DNA of 64,000 bases from an uncultured Mucilaginibacter sp. (GCA_903864275.1 CAIPFE010000046.1:62001-126000), one strand, 5' to 3'. Shown: positions 16,878 to 25,475, counted from the first letter of the stretch. Notes: generated by a model from the letters alone, not told the origin. A program made the numbers and translations.

Positions 16878-17660
16878 TTATCCTCTAAAATTAATTTTCG
16901 GCAAACCATACCTCACCCTTAACTTTTCGTATTCAACCTTTGGAAACTGGACTAGCACTGGTTTGTCTTTCGCGTTTATCCAACGTAATATCCTTAGAAT
17001 ATTAGCCTCCTTCATTGCCGTACAGCCATCAGTACCTTCATGATCATTTTTCCAGATATGCATAAATATGCATGAGCCATCCCCGGCAACTACCTTGCCC
17101 GAATTGTGATTGATGAACAGGCCCCATTTATAGTAGTCGTCTTTGCGGTGCATGTATTCAAAACTGTTATAATCGGTTTTGGCACTGTCTTTATCAATCA
17201 ACCTGTTATAATTGGTCGAACGCATATCGTCCACGCAAATCAGCGTATCAAATGCAGGTACGTAAGGGTTTTTTATCCATGCAGCATCTTTTTTATTGGC
17301 ATAGCCAAAGGCGGTACCTATGGTAAAAATGCCTGCCGGCGATTTTTTGTCGCCTTCTTTTTTAACAGGTGCATCGCTGATGGTAAGCGGTATAATGCCA
17401 TCGCCAATACCAAGGCCCTTACTCCCCACCACAACGGCGTTGCTGAATTGCAATACCCATTTGCCGTGGTACTTATTAAACACATACAGCCTGCCTTGTA
17501 AATTGTCCCAGCCATTGGTAATTACTACAATTAATTGCCGGGCAGGCAAGTCTTGTGTCGCTTCATGGCCATGTTGATGCCCAGCTTGCGCCCAGGCCGT
17601 GATAACGAACAATTGAACAATCGTTATTAAAATAAACAGGCGAGGCGGCAATTTTTTCAT
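16878..17660 (-). CDS. Periplasmic L,D-transpeptidase-like protein
   Basis: I start at the ATG at 17660, giving 260 residues with a signal peptide (MKKLPPRLFILITIVQLF) cut near AWAQA. A His-rich spot HQHGHE follows. The YkuD-type catalytic segment is IFMHIWKNDHEGTDGCTAM at about 200-218, with the nucleophilic Cys in DGC and the His in MHIW. Enzymes of this fold cross-link peptidoglycan or attach proteins to it. Extra segments such as SPAGIFTIG fit the family's substrate-groove region. It is convergent with the RRM gene across the terminator. Confidence 0.85.
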   Translation of the reverse strand: MKKLPPRLFILITIVQLFVITAWAQAGHQHGHEATQDLPARQLIVVITNGWDNLQGRLYVFNKYHGKWVLQFSNAVVVGSKGLGIGDGIIPLTISDAPVKKEGDKKSPAGIFTIGTAFGYANKKDAAWIKNPYVPAFDTLICVDDMRSTNYNRLIDKDSAKTDYNSFEYMHRKDDYYKWGLFINHNSGKVVAGDGSCIFMHIWKNDHEGTDGCTAMKEANILRILRWINAKDKPVLVQFPKVEYEKLRVRYGLPKINFRG

Positions 17661-17772
17661 TTTAAAGTACATTATGCATAACCCTAAAGTAAGCATAATC
17701 TTTTACGGCGCGAATAATTTAACCGCTAAATCATATCCTTATTTCGGAACGCTTATAGAGTTTCAGTTACAG

Positions 17773-17877
17773 TCAGTTGCCGGCGTTGTAATGTTTAGTA
17801 ATGATGAGCATAAAAGTCAGCAACAAGGCTAAAAGGATTATGATAAGCCAGGGTTTTGGATGATTGATGGTGTGCAT
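17773..17877 (-). CDS. Single-pass membrane miniprotein (34 residues)
   Basis: The ATG at 17877 opens a 34-codon frame ending in TGA at 17773. The product starts MHTINHPKPW and then has a strong membrane helix (LIIILLALLLTFMLII) and a short polar tail. Such miniproteins are common and often missed. The frame is short, so chance cannot be ruled out, but the clean membrane helix argues for a gene. The rest of the gap 17661-18033 shows only AT-rich DNA and repeat words. Confidence 0.45.
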   Translation of the reverse strand: MHTINHPKPWLIIILLALLLTFMLIITKHYNAGN

Positions 17878-18000
17878 GTTTAAATTGTTGTTGATTGATA
17901 TTTTTCACTGAAAAGCCCGCAAGGCAGCTTTAAGTCAATATGATTATTATGCTAATTGGCATAATATAATCTTTAAAAAACCGGGTAACTGCCATTTGCA

Positions 18001-18033
18001 AACTTTCGGACTTTACTGACTTCCGGACTTTCT
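18001..18033. repeat. GGACTTTACTGACTTCCGGAC word repeat
   Basis: Words of the CTTTCGGACTT type stand just beside the stop of the 138-residue gene. The same family forms a hairpin at 19711-19814. Confidence 0.5.
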
Positions 18034-18450
18034 TTACCATTCTTCAATCCCCCTTGCTTCGGTCTCAATGAGTTGGGTTAGCAGCTGCTTCAATACCACT
18101 TCGCGGGCCCATTGTTGCTCAGTAAGGGTGGCATCATCAAGGTACCAGGTAATTGGTTCGCTGATCTCGATTCGGGTTTTATACACAAAGTTTTTGGTAG
18201 GGTGCATTTTGCTGCCTTCGTAACTGTTCAGGTTTTCACCCCTTATCAGTTTAGCGAATTGCTTTTCGGGTATTTCTACCAGCAGGCATTCGTCGAGCGA
18301 GTTTTTAAAATCGTGCTTGTCCTCGAGCCATAGCGTTAACGTTTCATCGTTAAAATCATGGTCGGCAATGGTGATGCGGCTATAGTCGTAATCAACAGAG
18401 ATCACGAGCCACCATAGTTTGTCTTTTAGTTTTTGATTAATTTTTATCAT
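18034..18450 (-). CDS. Hypothetical protein (138 residues)
   Basis: This soluble acidic protein has many Trp and Asp residues (KLWWLVISVDYDYSRITIAD, ITWYLDDATLTEQQW) and no signal peptide. I recognise no family. It is transcribed away from the S24 repressor gene together with the 62-residue gene, so it may belong to a phage-derived or plasmid-derived early module (inference). The start at 18450 (MIKINQKLKDKL) is the only clear one. Confidence 0.6.
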   Translation of the reverse strand: MIKINQKLKDKLWWLVISVDYDYSRITIADHDFNDETLTLWLEDKHDFKNSLDECLLVEIPEKQFAKLIRGENLNSYEGSKMHPTKNFVYKTRIEISEPITWYLDDATLTEQQWAREVVLKQLLTQLIETEARGIEEW

Positions 18451-18463
18451 CTCGTTTTAGTTT

Positions 18464-18577
18464 ATTAGTTCATTTGTTCATTAGTGCATAGTTTAATAGT
18501 GGATGGTTTAAGTAATTTTTCAAACAGATTTACTTGCTTGTTAATAATAAACCAGTGAACTAATGAACCAATGAACT
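18464..18577. repeat. Inverted repeat, AGTTCATTTGTTCATTAG family
   Basis: The left arm near 18464-18490 reads TTAGTTCATTTGTTCATTAG. The right arm at 18553-18577 reads CAGTGAACTAATGAACCAATGAAC, its near reverse complement. Each arm consists of repeated TTCATT words. Confidence 0.65.
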
Positions 18578-18580
18578 TCC

Positions 18581-18769
18581 TTACCGGAACTTCGGTACCC
18601 AGCCGGGGATGTATTTCTGTATAGCGGCAATTTCGCGGCTGTACTTATTGCAGGCGGTTTGATAGGCCCGGTAACGGAGGATCAGTTCATTACCAGATTG
18701 CTGTTGTTCTGCGATGGACTGCTGCTGGTTGCTGTCATTGGTACTTAAGGCTGAGTAAGCAAGGTGCAT
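18581..18769 (-). CDS. Small Gln-rich hypothetical protein divergent from the repressor
   Basis: This 62-residue protein (start MHLAYSALSTND) is Gln/Ser-rich in the middle and basic at the end (IQKYIPGWVPKFR). It has no membrane segment. It faces away from the S24 repressor gene with 238 bp between starts, the place of a repressor-controlled early gene in a lysogeny switch. Function is unknown. Confidence 0.5.
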   Translation of the reverse strand: MHLAYSALSTNDSNQQQSIAEQQQSGNELILRYRAYQTACNKYSREIAAIQKYIPGWVPKFR

Positions 18770-18875
18770 TTGGTTTGGGTTGTTTGGTTTGAGATTTTAC
18801 TTTGTTTTGGTTAATAGTTGTGTAACCGTGGCCGCGCAAGCAGTCGTTAAGGTGGTACAAAACTTATAAATAAAT

Positions 18876-18961
18876 TTTCTTTATATTCTTTACAAGACAT
18901 ATTTGTTTTTGTTAAAAATTGTGGTACTTTAGTGAATTGTTACGAAACAAATATAAAGAAA
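18876..18961. promoter_or_regulatory. Possible operator between the repressor and divergent small gene
   Basis: TTTCTTTATATT at 18876-18887 and AATATAAAGAAA at 18950-18961 form a perfect 12-bp inverted repeat spaced by 62 bp, in the divergent region of the S24 repressor. Repressor binding here is an inference from position. Confidence 0.45.
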
Positions 18962-19007
18962 TATCTTTATTAAGTCCAAGAAAAATCTTTAATAAATTTA
19001 TTTTACA

Positions 19008-19709
19008 ATGGATGAAATAGCAAAACCAAATAAAATAAAAACAGTTCGGCCTGAAACACTGGAGTTTATTATATTGTACAATCAGCTTAAAGGAAGAGCA
19101 TTTAGCGGTAATGCGCAGCTTGCCGAGGCGCTAGGCTTTAATAATGCCAGCTCAATTACTGAGATCATCAAGAGCAGGCAAAATATTGATCCGGAAAAAT
19201 TAAAGATATTTAAGGAAAAATACAGTGATTTCTTAATCGGTAAAAAAAATACAGTAAATTCTGAAAATGCGGCGGTTGCCAGGCCATCGGAAGGCATCCC
19301 GATGTACGAAATTACAGCTACAGCCACAGGCGTTGAAGTGTATAATGATATTAATGATAAAGAGCCGGTTGGCCGGATGAATTTTCCCGGTATCGAGGAT
19401 TGTGACTTTGCGCTGCCGGTTTGGGGCCATTCCATGTACCCTTATCTTGAGAACGGCTGCTGGGTTGCACTGAAGATCATCCATGATAAAAAAATACTGC
19501 CTGGCGAGGTGTATTATATTGAGTGGGGCGATTACCGTATGTATAAACGTCTGCTGGCCGGTGATAACGATGACGAAGTGATAGCCCATTCGGATAACAT
19601 TACAGAAATGGTTGGTAACCGCCTTAAATACGCCCCGTTTGTTGTAAAGATAGCCGATATTAAAAAACTGTGTTTGGTTAAAGATATTCACAAAAAGCAT
19701 AATCATTAG
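19008..19709 (+). CDS. LexA/CI-like repressor with S24 peptidase domain
   Basis: The 233-residue protein has an N-terminal helix-turn-helix (about 20-75, GNAQLAEALGFNNASSITEI) and a C-terminal S24 domain. The catalytic Ser lies in VWGHSMYPYLENG at about 141-153, and the matching Lys in YRMYKRLLAG at about 183. Such proteins repress prophage or SOS genes and are inactivated by RecA-stimulated self-cleavage. No clear Ala-Gly or Cys-Gly cleavage pair is seen in the linker (about 85-110), so self-cleavage is unproven. It is divergent from the 62-residue gene. It may be the switch of the phage block to its left or of a separate lost element. Confidence 0.85.
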   Translation: MDEIAKPNKIKTVRPETLEFIILYNQLKGRAFSGNAQLAEALGFNNASSITEIIKSRQNIDPEKLKIFKEKYSDFLIGKKNTVNSENAAVARPSEGIPMYEITATATGVEVYNDINDKEPVGRMNFPGIEDCDFALPVWGHSMYPYLENGCWVALKIIHDKKILPGEVYYIEWGDYRMYKRLLAGDNDDEVIAHSDNITEMVGNRLKYAPFVVKIADIKKLCLVKDIHKKHNH

Positions 19710-19710
19710 C

Positions 19711-19814
19711 GTCCGAAAGTCAGCAAAGTCCGGAAGTAGCAAGACATTAAAGAAGTAAGACTAAACACCTCCTTTTTTTCTTTCGGACTTTCGGACTTTT
19801 TCGACTTTCCGACT
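19711..19814. repeat. Inverted repeat, GTCCGAAAGTC family
   Basis: The left arm (19711-19737) reads GTCCGAAAGTCAGCAAAGTC and the right arm (19779-19814) has CTTTCGGACTTTCGGAC and further variants. It follows the repressor stop codon. Related words stand at 18001-18033. Confidence 0.65.
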
Positions 19815-19834
19815 TAATAGCTATATTTATATCC

Positions 19835-20296
19835 ATGTTCGAGCCCACCTTATATCCATACAGTCTTAAGTTTAGTATAGGCGCAATTACGTTATTAATC
19901 ATACTGATGTTGCTGCTACTCACAAATACAATAGCTGCCAATAACGTGTTTGGCTGGGGAATTTTCGGCGTTTTCATGCTGTTTTTCCTGTTTATGGTAG
20001 TACTGCTGATCATGAAGCGATTAATACCGGCGATGAAAGGCGACATAGCGCTCCAGGTTGACGACGAAGGCGTAAGCGACTATATCCGTGATATAAGTAT
20101 AGGCTGGGAAGATATAAAGGAAATAAACCTTGTGCGCGGCCGGAGCGCATCAACGATGCAGATATTCCTGAAATTTGAGTCGGACCATGGCAGCCAGATA
20201 GATATTCCACTTAGATGGGTTAAAGGCAAGGACAGCGAAATTTACGAAACCACAATGGCTTATTTTGAACAGGCGCCGGCCAACGATGCAGATTGA
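19835..20296 (+). CDS. Two-helix membrane protein with cytoplasmic PH-like domain, unknown
   Basis: The 153-residue protein has two membrane helices (about 13-37 and 41-62) followed by a soluble domain with GVSDYIRDISIGWEDIKEI at about 78-97. This resembles STM3941-type proteins, where a helix pair precedes a PH-like fold. The function of that group is unknown. The start at 19835 (MFEPTLYPYSLKF) follows the repeat region and is the likely one. Confidence 0.65.
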   Translation: MFEPTLYPYSLKFSIGAITLLIILMLLLLTNTIAANNVFGWGIFGVFMLFFLFMVVLLIMKRLIPAMKGDIALQVDDEGVSDYIRDISIGWEDIKEINLVRGRSASTMQIFLKFESDHGSQIDIPLRWVKGKDSEIYETTMAYFEQAPANDAD

Positions 20297-20508
20297 ACAG
20301 CGATTTTTCTGGTAAAACATTCCACAATTCTTAAAAGTAGCTGGTAGCATTTGGGGTCTATCATGTAAATTAACTGTTACATTAGCGTAAATTAACTATA
20401 GGATAAAAAATAGTAATAAATTTCCTTGCAGTTTAATTATTAAATATTATACATTAGTAAAACTTTTGGGACGGTGTACTGTTGTAAATTTTAGCATATT
20501 TGATATAT

Positions 20509-20670
20509 ATGAATTTCAGCCAGGTATTACATTTTATATTTTCTGAATTAAGTGCCGGGAACTTTTTGCAAAACGTTGGATTTTACACCTTGGTTGTTTT
20601 GTTTGGATGGGTATTAATTGTTCAGTTTAAACAAAAACCTGACAAGTACAGCCGGTACAGGGTCAATTAA
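20509..20670 (+). CDS. Single-pass membrane miniprotein (53 residues)
   Basis: The ATG at 20509 opens 53 codons ending TAA at 20668-20670. The product has a hydrophobic segment (NVGFYTLVVLFGWVLIV) at about 22-38 and a basic tail with KQKPDKYSRYRVN. It looks like a small inner-membrane protein with the tail inside. The preceding 212 bp (20297-20508) hold no gene. Confidence 0.45.
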   Translation: MNFSQVLHFIFSELSAGNFLQNVGFYTLVVLFGWVLIVQFKQKPDKYSRYRVN

Positions 20671-20783
20671 TGCTTTCACCTTCTGCATAAACCTTATTTT
20701 TTAATGCTGCCCGCGAGTCTGTTTTGAAAAAAACAATAAAGTTTCAGGGAAATTAATTAATTTTAATGACCTGAATTACTTCG

Positions 20784-20963
20784 ATGAGTTTCCCCGATTG
20801 CCCTAAATGTAAAACGCCCTTTAGTAGTAAAATGCACCGAAGTTTCTGGCGTAAACTTTTTTTTCCGTGGAGCCCTTTAAGGCGTTATTACTGCAAAACA
20901 TGTAAGCAGAGTTACTATGTACAAAATGTGCATATCCCGCATTCAAAAAAACCTGATGATTAA
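20784..20963 (+). CDS. Zinc-ribbon miniprotein (59 residues)
   Basis: The ATG at 20784 opens 59 codons ending at 20963, six bases before the next gene. Two CxxC pairs, CPKC at about 6-9 and CKTC at about 37-40, are spaced as in a zinc ribbon. Between them is a basic aromatic stretch (WRKLFFPWSPLRRYY). Tight spacing suggests co-transcription with the DUF5995-type gene. Nucleic-acid or protein binding is likely; the function is unknown. Confidence 0.7.
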   Translation: MSFPDCPKCKTPFSSKMHRSFWRKLFFPWSPLRRYYCKTCKQSYYVQNVHIPHSKKPDD

Positions 20964-20969
20964 TATCTT

Positions 20970-21749
20970 ATGCCGGCCAACACGATTGATGATATACTGA
21001 CGCAGTTAGAAAAAATAATTGACGATAGCATCCGCACCGACGGCCGGACGGGGTATTTTGCTGCCTTATATTATAAGGTAACTGCTGCTGTAAAAGATGG
21101 AATAGCTAAAGGGCAATTTGAGAATGGTCCGCGCATGGAGCAATTTGATGTGCTGTTTGCAGGCCGTTACCTTGATGCTTTAAATGCCTGGCAAAATAAA
21201 CAGCCCGTTACAGCATCATGGCAAGTGGCTTTTGAGGCTGCCGAGAATCATTCGCTGCTAGTTTTGCAGCATTTATTGCTTGGAATGAACGCTCACATTA
21301 ACCTTGACCTTGGTATTGCCGCCGTCGGGGTAGCTAACGGACAAATTAGCGGCGTTCAAAAAGATTTTGATGCTATTAATACCATTATCTCCTCGTTGAC
21401 TTACCAGGTATTGAATGATATTGACCGTGTTTCGCCGCTTTTATCATTATTGGGCCTGCATGCGTCGAACCAGACCTCAATATTGATACAGTTCAGCATT
21501 GACAATGCCCGTGATGGCGCCTGGTGCTTTGCCGAAGAACTGGTTACAAAAAAAGGCAGCGATTACGATGCTTGTATAGTCCAACGCGATCAAACTATTA
21601 AAAACCTGGCTAACGGGCTTGTGCAAACCAAGGGTTTCATGCGCTTTACCATCTGGATCATCCATTTATTTGAATGGAAAAAGCCATCGCGCATTATCAA
21701 AACCCTGCACGGGGCGGTTAAGCAGAAGATTGTGGTGGGGAGTTCATAG
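20970..21749 (+). CDS. DUF5995 family protein
   Basis: The 259-residue protein carries the family signature LLGMNAHINLDLGIA at about 102-116, with conserved His and Asp residues, and further His upstream (ENHSLLVLQHLLL). It is helical and has no signal peptide. DUF5995 is a widespread family of unknown function, and the conserved His/Asp/Glu positions suggest a metal site. It follows the zinc-ribbon miniprotein gene by six bases. Confidence 0.8.
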   Translation: MPANTIDDILTQLEKIIDDSIRTDGRTGYFAALYYKVTAAVKDGIAKGQFENGPRMEQFDVLFAGRYLDALNAWQNKQPVTASWQVAFEAAENHSLLVLQHLLLGMNAHINLDLGIAAVGVANGQISGVQKDFDAINTIISSLTYQVLNDIDRVSPLLSLLGLHASNQTSILIQFSIDNARDGAWCFAEELVTKKGSDYDACIVQRDQTIKNLANGLVQTKGFMRFTIWIIHLFEWKKPSRIIKTLHGAVKQKIVVGSS

Positions 21750-21780
21750 TCCATGGTTCATAGTTAATGGTTTCATAGTG
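21741..21780. repeat. AGTTCATAGTCCATGGTTCATAG word repeat
   Basis: Words of the TTCATAGTCCATGG kind overlap the end of the DUF5995 gene. They are relatives of the GTCCATAGTCGATAGACC family at 9366 and 26110. Confidence 0.45.
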
Positions 21781-21865
21781 GAAAGAAAGCAGCTCTGGTA
21801 ATATTTATCAAATCCAACATTATTTTTACAACCGTGTTTGGCGTTTTTGGTAACTTGCTTTTTAA

Positions 21866-21900
21866 AACTTAATCAACCCAATCAACTTAATCAACCAACC
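21866..21900. repeat. AACTTAATCAACCCAATCAAC word repeat
   Basis: This is the reverse complement of the GTTGATTGGGTTGATTAAGTT words found at 8820, 15219 and 27115. It ends three bases before the esterase start codon, so it forms the leader of that mRNA. Confidence 0.55.
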
Positions 21901-21903
21901 ACC

Positions 21904-22788
21904 ATGCGCAAACATATTAAAATTGTCATCTGCCTGTTTTTAATGCCAGCTGCATTATGGGCGCAAACCGGGTCAACAGTTATCCCGTTATGGCCAAACG
22001 GGGCGCCGGGTTTTGAAAATCGCCGTAATGAACCCGAACAGGCAAAAGACTACTGGGTAAGGAACATTCATAACCCGTCACTTACTGTGTTTTTACCGCC
22101 TAAGGACAAGGCGAATGGCGCTGCGGTGGTGGTTTGCCCCGGCGGTGGCCACAGGTTATTGGTTTGGACAGCCGAAGGTATCGATCCGGCCAAATTTTTG
22201 AATAGCCTGGGTGTTACCGTATTTGTGCTGAAATACCGATTGGGGCGCGATACACTGTCGCCTTATAAAATTGAAGTACATGGCAGGCAGGATGGCTTGC
22301 GTGCCATGCGCCTGGTACGCAGTCGTGCCGCCGAATTTGGGATTGATACCAACCGCATCGGCATGATGGGCTTTTCGGCTGGCGGTGAAGTGGTGGATAT
22401 GGTGAGTTTTGGGCCAAACGCACCAGAAAAAAACGCGCTCGATCCTATTGATCGTTATAGTGCAAAACCAGCTTTCGTGATACAAATATATCCCGGCCCT
22501 TTGTTTATACCTGACATGGTACCGCATGATGCCCCGCCAATATTTTTGCTGGCCGCCAACGATGACCCCTGCTGTTCCATCTCAATAATGAAATTGCTGC
22601 AGGCGTACCGCGAGGCCAAAGTGCCTGTCGAGGCGCATCTTTTTACCCAAGGGGCGCATGGGTTTAATATGGGGTACCGGTCAAAATTAAAGTCAATCAA
22701 CTCGTGGCCGCAACGGCTGGCGGATTGGCTGTCGGATAATAATATTTTGCAGCCAGTTAGCGGGGTAAGGCCGAAGGTGCTGCATTAG
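21904..22788 (+). CDS. Secreted alpha/beta-hydrolase (acetyl-xylan-esterase-like)
   Basis: From the ATG at 21904 the protein has 294 residues with a signal peptide (MRKHIKIVICLFLMPAALW, then AQTG). The oxyanion segment is VVCPGGGHRLL and the nucleophile elbow is GFSAGGE. The acid probably lies in LAANDDPC, and the catalytic His in QGAHGFNMGYR. This layout fits the BD-FAE / acetyl-xylan esterase group that deacetylates plant polysaccharides in the periplasm. A longer frame from 21838 would lie in repeat DNA and is not supported. Confidence 0.85.
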   Translation: MRKHIKIVICLFLMPAALWAQTGSTVIPLWPNGAPGFENRRNEPEQAKDYWVRNIHNPSLTVFLPPKDKANGAAVVVCPGGGHRLLVWTAEGIDPAKFLNSLGVTVFVLKYRLGRDTLSPYKIEVHGRQDGLRAMRLVRSRAAEFGIDTNRIGMMGFSAGGEVVDMVSFGPNAPEKNALDPIDRYSAKPAFVIQIYPGPLFIPDMVPHDAPPIFLLAANDDPCCSISIMKLLQAYREAKVPVEAHLFTQGAHGFNMGYRSKLKSINSWPQRLADWLSDNNILQPVSGVRPKVLH

Positions 22789-22789
22789 G

Positions 22790-22925
22790 CGCCGCCCCCT
22801 AACCCCCTAAAGGAGGAACTTGAATCGGGCGAAAATTTAACTACAATTGGAGAGACTCGTAATGGCGTTCATAGTGTTTTCAGCCCCTCTAAAAATCCGA
22901 CATCGAAAATCCGAAATCCGAAATC
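22790..22925. repeat. Word repeats CCCCCTAAAGGAGG and ATCCGAAATCCGAAATC
   Basis: The 135-bp gap between convergent genes holds CCTAACCCCCTAAAGGAGGA near 22795 and tandem ATCCGAAATCCGAAATC near 22905-22923. The first is related to the CCTCCC hairpin at 48272-48363. Confidence 0.45.
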
Positions 22926-24120
22926 AAAGATAGCTCAACCACCACTGGTTATGCGTTTTTTTATACTTGCTGAACCAGCGGCAGGGCAAATACAACGAAG
23001 CGATAACAAACAGCCACACCACGTAAACGCCAAATAAATTAAACCCAAAATGTGGCGGAATAAACAGGAACGGCCCTTTAGGGTTCACGATCTGGTTAGT
23101 ACCATAACCTTGCGCAAAAAACACAACAATGGATAATGCCCTTATAATGTAAAAGTGGAGTATGTAATAAAAGAAAGGCACATTTCCGTAAATAACTAAA
23201 ATAGCCGTTAGTTTATTTTGGATATGTTCGGTGAATGATAAAATAATTAGACCCGTACCAATAGTTAAACAGCAATACATTAACGATGGCGGGTATTTGC
23301 TTACGTTTAAAAATGACAAGAACGAATAAATACCATTGCGCTGCACCGACCAGGAATTAGGATCGCCATAATGGTTAAAGTATCTCAGGATGCCAAAAAA
23401 CGCCAGTACGGCAATGCCTGTGTAGAGCAATATTTTTCTTCGCCTGCGTGGATCAAAGGATGATTTATAAAGCGGCCCGAAGACGTAGCCCAAAAGCATA
23501 ACACCTGTCCATGGTATTAGTGCATAAAGGTCGAATATAAAGTGTGATTGACCGATTGGCAGAATTGATGCCTTGGCGACAAATAACAATGCGAGCAGAT
23601 TAGCTTCAAACCCCGTTTTAGGCAATTGGAGGCGATCAAGTAAATCATGCCCGAAAAATATCAATCCGCCGATTATGCCAATTACGGTTAGCGGGGCGCG
23701 TGCCAGAAGGCCAAGGATAACCATGCTAAACCCAATCACCCATAGTACCTGCAGCAGTACAAAATTATAAAGCGGGTTTAGGGAAAATGCGAAAGTAATT
23801 ATAACCAACTCAACAAAAATAAGCCATAGGCCCCGTTTGATAAGGAATGCACTTAATTCACTTTTAGTACGCCTTGTCCCTGCAAGGTAAGCTGACAGGC
23901 CGCTCAGGAAAACAAAGTTTGGCGCGCAGAAATGGGTGATCCAGCGGGTGAAAAATAAAATGGGCGTGGTTGTTGCCATATTGGTCGGATCGCTGGTCGG
24001 CCCGGCAATATGAAAAAAATCCCTGGTATGATCGAGGGCCATGATGAGCATAATAGCGCCGCGCAAAATGTCAATGGATTGTATGCGCTGCTTTCCCGAC
24101 GGCTCGTATAGATTTGGCAT
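22924..24120 (-). CDS. DUF1624-type membrane acyltransferase-like protein
   Basis: The 398-residue protein has about ten membrane helices. The N-terminus reads RIQSIDILRGAIMLIMALDH, the typical opening of the heparan-alpha-glucosaminide N-acetyltransferase / DUF1624 family, with the conserved Asp-His after it. Members are thought to move acetyl groups across the membrane onto sugars. A later HFYIIRALSIV segment fits the family end. It is convergent with the esterase gene; a link to acetylated glycans is possible but inferred. Confidence 0.85.
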   Translation of the reverse strand: MPNLYEPSGKQRIQSIDILRGAIMLIMALDHTRDFFHIAGPTSDPTNMATTTPILFFTRWITHFCAPNFVFLSGLSAYLAGTRRTKSELSAFLIKRGLWLIFVELVIITFAFSLNPLYNFVLLQVLWVIGFSMVILGLLARAPLTVIGIIGGLIFFGHDLLDRLQLPKTGFEANLLALLFVAKASILPIGQSHFIFDLYALIPWTGVMLLGYVFGPLYKSSFDPRRRRKILLYTGIAVLAFFGILRYFNHYGDPNSWSVQRNGIYSFLSFLNVSKYPPSLMYCCLTIGTGLIILSFTEHIQNKLTAILVIYGNVPFFYYILHFYIIRALSIVVFFAQGYGTNQIVNPKGPFLFIPPHFGFNLFGVYVVWLFVIASLYLPCRWFSKYKKTHNQWWLSYL

Positions 24121-24354
24121 GGTTTAAAAATACGTTTATCTAAAAATCCCCTGATTTATAAATTTAAACAAAAATAATATTTCTGTTTTTACGAAGGGTA
24201 GTAAAATGCTGTACAAGATGGTACAAAATTGTTCACACAGGCATAAACGGAAAAACGTTAAAACGTCATTCCCCTGTCACCAATTTAAAATCCGCATGCA
24301 ATAAATAAACATTTCAGTTTATAAAAGTGTTACCTTTCCATAAACTTACAAATT

Positions 24355-24651
24355 ATGGCAAATTTTAAGGAGATGATAGCATCGGATAAACCTGTACTGG
24401 TTGATTTTTCGGCAGAGTGGTGCGGGCCATGCAAAATGATGCCGCCTATTTTAAAACAGGTAAAAGATGCGATGGGGGATAAGGTAACCATCATAAAAGT
24501 AGATATTGACAAAAACCCAACAGCTGCCAGTGCTTACAGGGTATAGAGCGTACCCACATTGATGATATTTAAAAATGGCGAAACCAAATGGCGGCAAAGC
24601 GGTGTGGTGCAGGCCAATCAATTGCAGCAGGTGATAACGCAGTTTGTCTGA
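24355..24651 (+). pseudogene. Thioredoxin gene interrupted by a single in-frame TAG
   Basis: The frame from ATG 24355 encodes a thioredoxin with active site WCGPCK at about 22-27. It meets TAG at 24544-24546 after SAYRV, and then continues in the same frame with SVPTLMIFKNGE through to TGA at 24649-24651. The total of 98 codons equals a normal thioredoxin. The stop is exactly before the cis-Pro motif SVPTL, where relatives have a Gln, Arg or Lys. One base change (for instance CAG to TAG) explains it. Without readthrough the 63-residue product lacks half of the fold. It may be a recent pseudogene, a suppressed codon or an assembly error. Confidence 0.85.
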
Positions 24652-24763
24652 ACCCTTGATTAATTTGATTAGATGATTTTTATGATGATTGTATATTTTC
24701 GTTATGGACAACCGTCTAAATCAAATGAATCAGTAAAATCTGCTGAATCCCGGTTCAGACAAT

Positions 24764-24979
24764 TTAATACTCCAGTTCCTCGCAGTTAAAGCCGGCATTT
24801 TTAAGCAGCGACTCGATATACCGGGGAGAAATATCATTTGCCTCGATCCTTAAAATGTTATCGCAGTCTTCCAGGTCAAAGTTCCATCCTGTGATCGCCG
24901 GAACGGCAGTTAGCAAGGGTTTTACCTCGCTAACCTGTTCGGGTTTTTCAACGCTTGTCATAAATATCAGTATGTCCAT
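24764..24979 (-). CDS. Small ferredoxin-fold protein (HMA-like), unknown
   Basis: The 71-residue protein has the beta-alpha-beta pattern of a heavy-metal-associated-like fold (ILIFMTSV, then VPAITGWNFDLEDCDNILRI, then YIESLLKNAGF). It lacks the CxxC metal motif. Short relatives occur in many Bacteroidota genomes without known function. It is transcribed alone, convergent with the thioredoxin gene. Confidence 0.65.
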   Translation of the reverse strand: MDILIFMTSVEKPEQVSEVKPLLTAVPAITGWNFDLEDCDNILRIEANDISPRYIESLLKNAGFNCEELEY

Positions 24980-25065
24980 GGCGCAAGTTTTTTTTTAATT
25001 AATAAATCTGAACGTATAACTATTGACATTTCAGATTTTGGACAAAAGCTTAAAAATTTATTAAA

Positions 25066-25446
25066 TTATTCCGTTGTCTTTGGGGCGTCGGCGGCATAAT
25101 TATTCCAGTTCTGGCCTTCAGCCCACCGGCCGTGACCGCATCTTTGGCCCCATTTTTCTTTAAACTTTTCCCGTTCTTCCGGGCTCATGTGTTTAAGTTT
25201 TTCGGTCATGCCGTGGCGCATCCAGGCGCCGCCGCCGCCCCTGGGGCCGCCTTTGCCAAAGCCAAACAATATTTTACTTAATATAAATATGCCCATGGCC
25301 TGCCAGAAAGTAATGGCACTTAAATGAAATATCACAGGTACTAACCAATTCCATAAATTCATCACCACAAAGCTGGCGAGCGACAGGAAGGCGGCAACTG
25401 CCAATGGAATAAATATAAATCGCCCTCTATAAAAAAATGGTCTCAT
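25066..25446 (-). CDS. Small membrane protein paired with ECF sigma factor
   Basis: The 126-residue protein has two membrane helices (about 10-30 and 34-62), a Gly-rich linker (GKGGPRGGGGAW) and a charged tail with MSPEEREKFKEKW, which resembles the helix of CpxP-like sensors. It starts 29 bp after the sigma factor stop and is surely co-transcribed. Pairing suggests a role as the sigma factor's membrane regulator (inference); classical zinc anti-sigma motifs are absent. Confidence 0.75.
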   Translation of the reverse strand: MRPFFYRGRFIFIPLAVAAFLSLASFVVMNLWNWLVPVIFHLSAITFWQAMGIFILSKILFGFGKGGPRGGGGAWMRHGMTEKLKHMSPEEREKFKEKWGQRCGHGRWAEGQNWNNYAADAPKTTE

Positions 25447-25475
25447 GTTTTTAATTTTTAATATTTTGTTAATTT

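Noticed and set aside
13585..18033. Inclusion of 13.5-18 kb in the prophage
   Set aside because: The genes (lipoprotein, AraC, PhyH, RRM, L,D-transpeptidase) are ordinary chromosomal types; no integrase or attachment repeats frame them. The S24 repressor could still be phage-derived.
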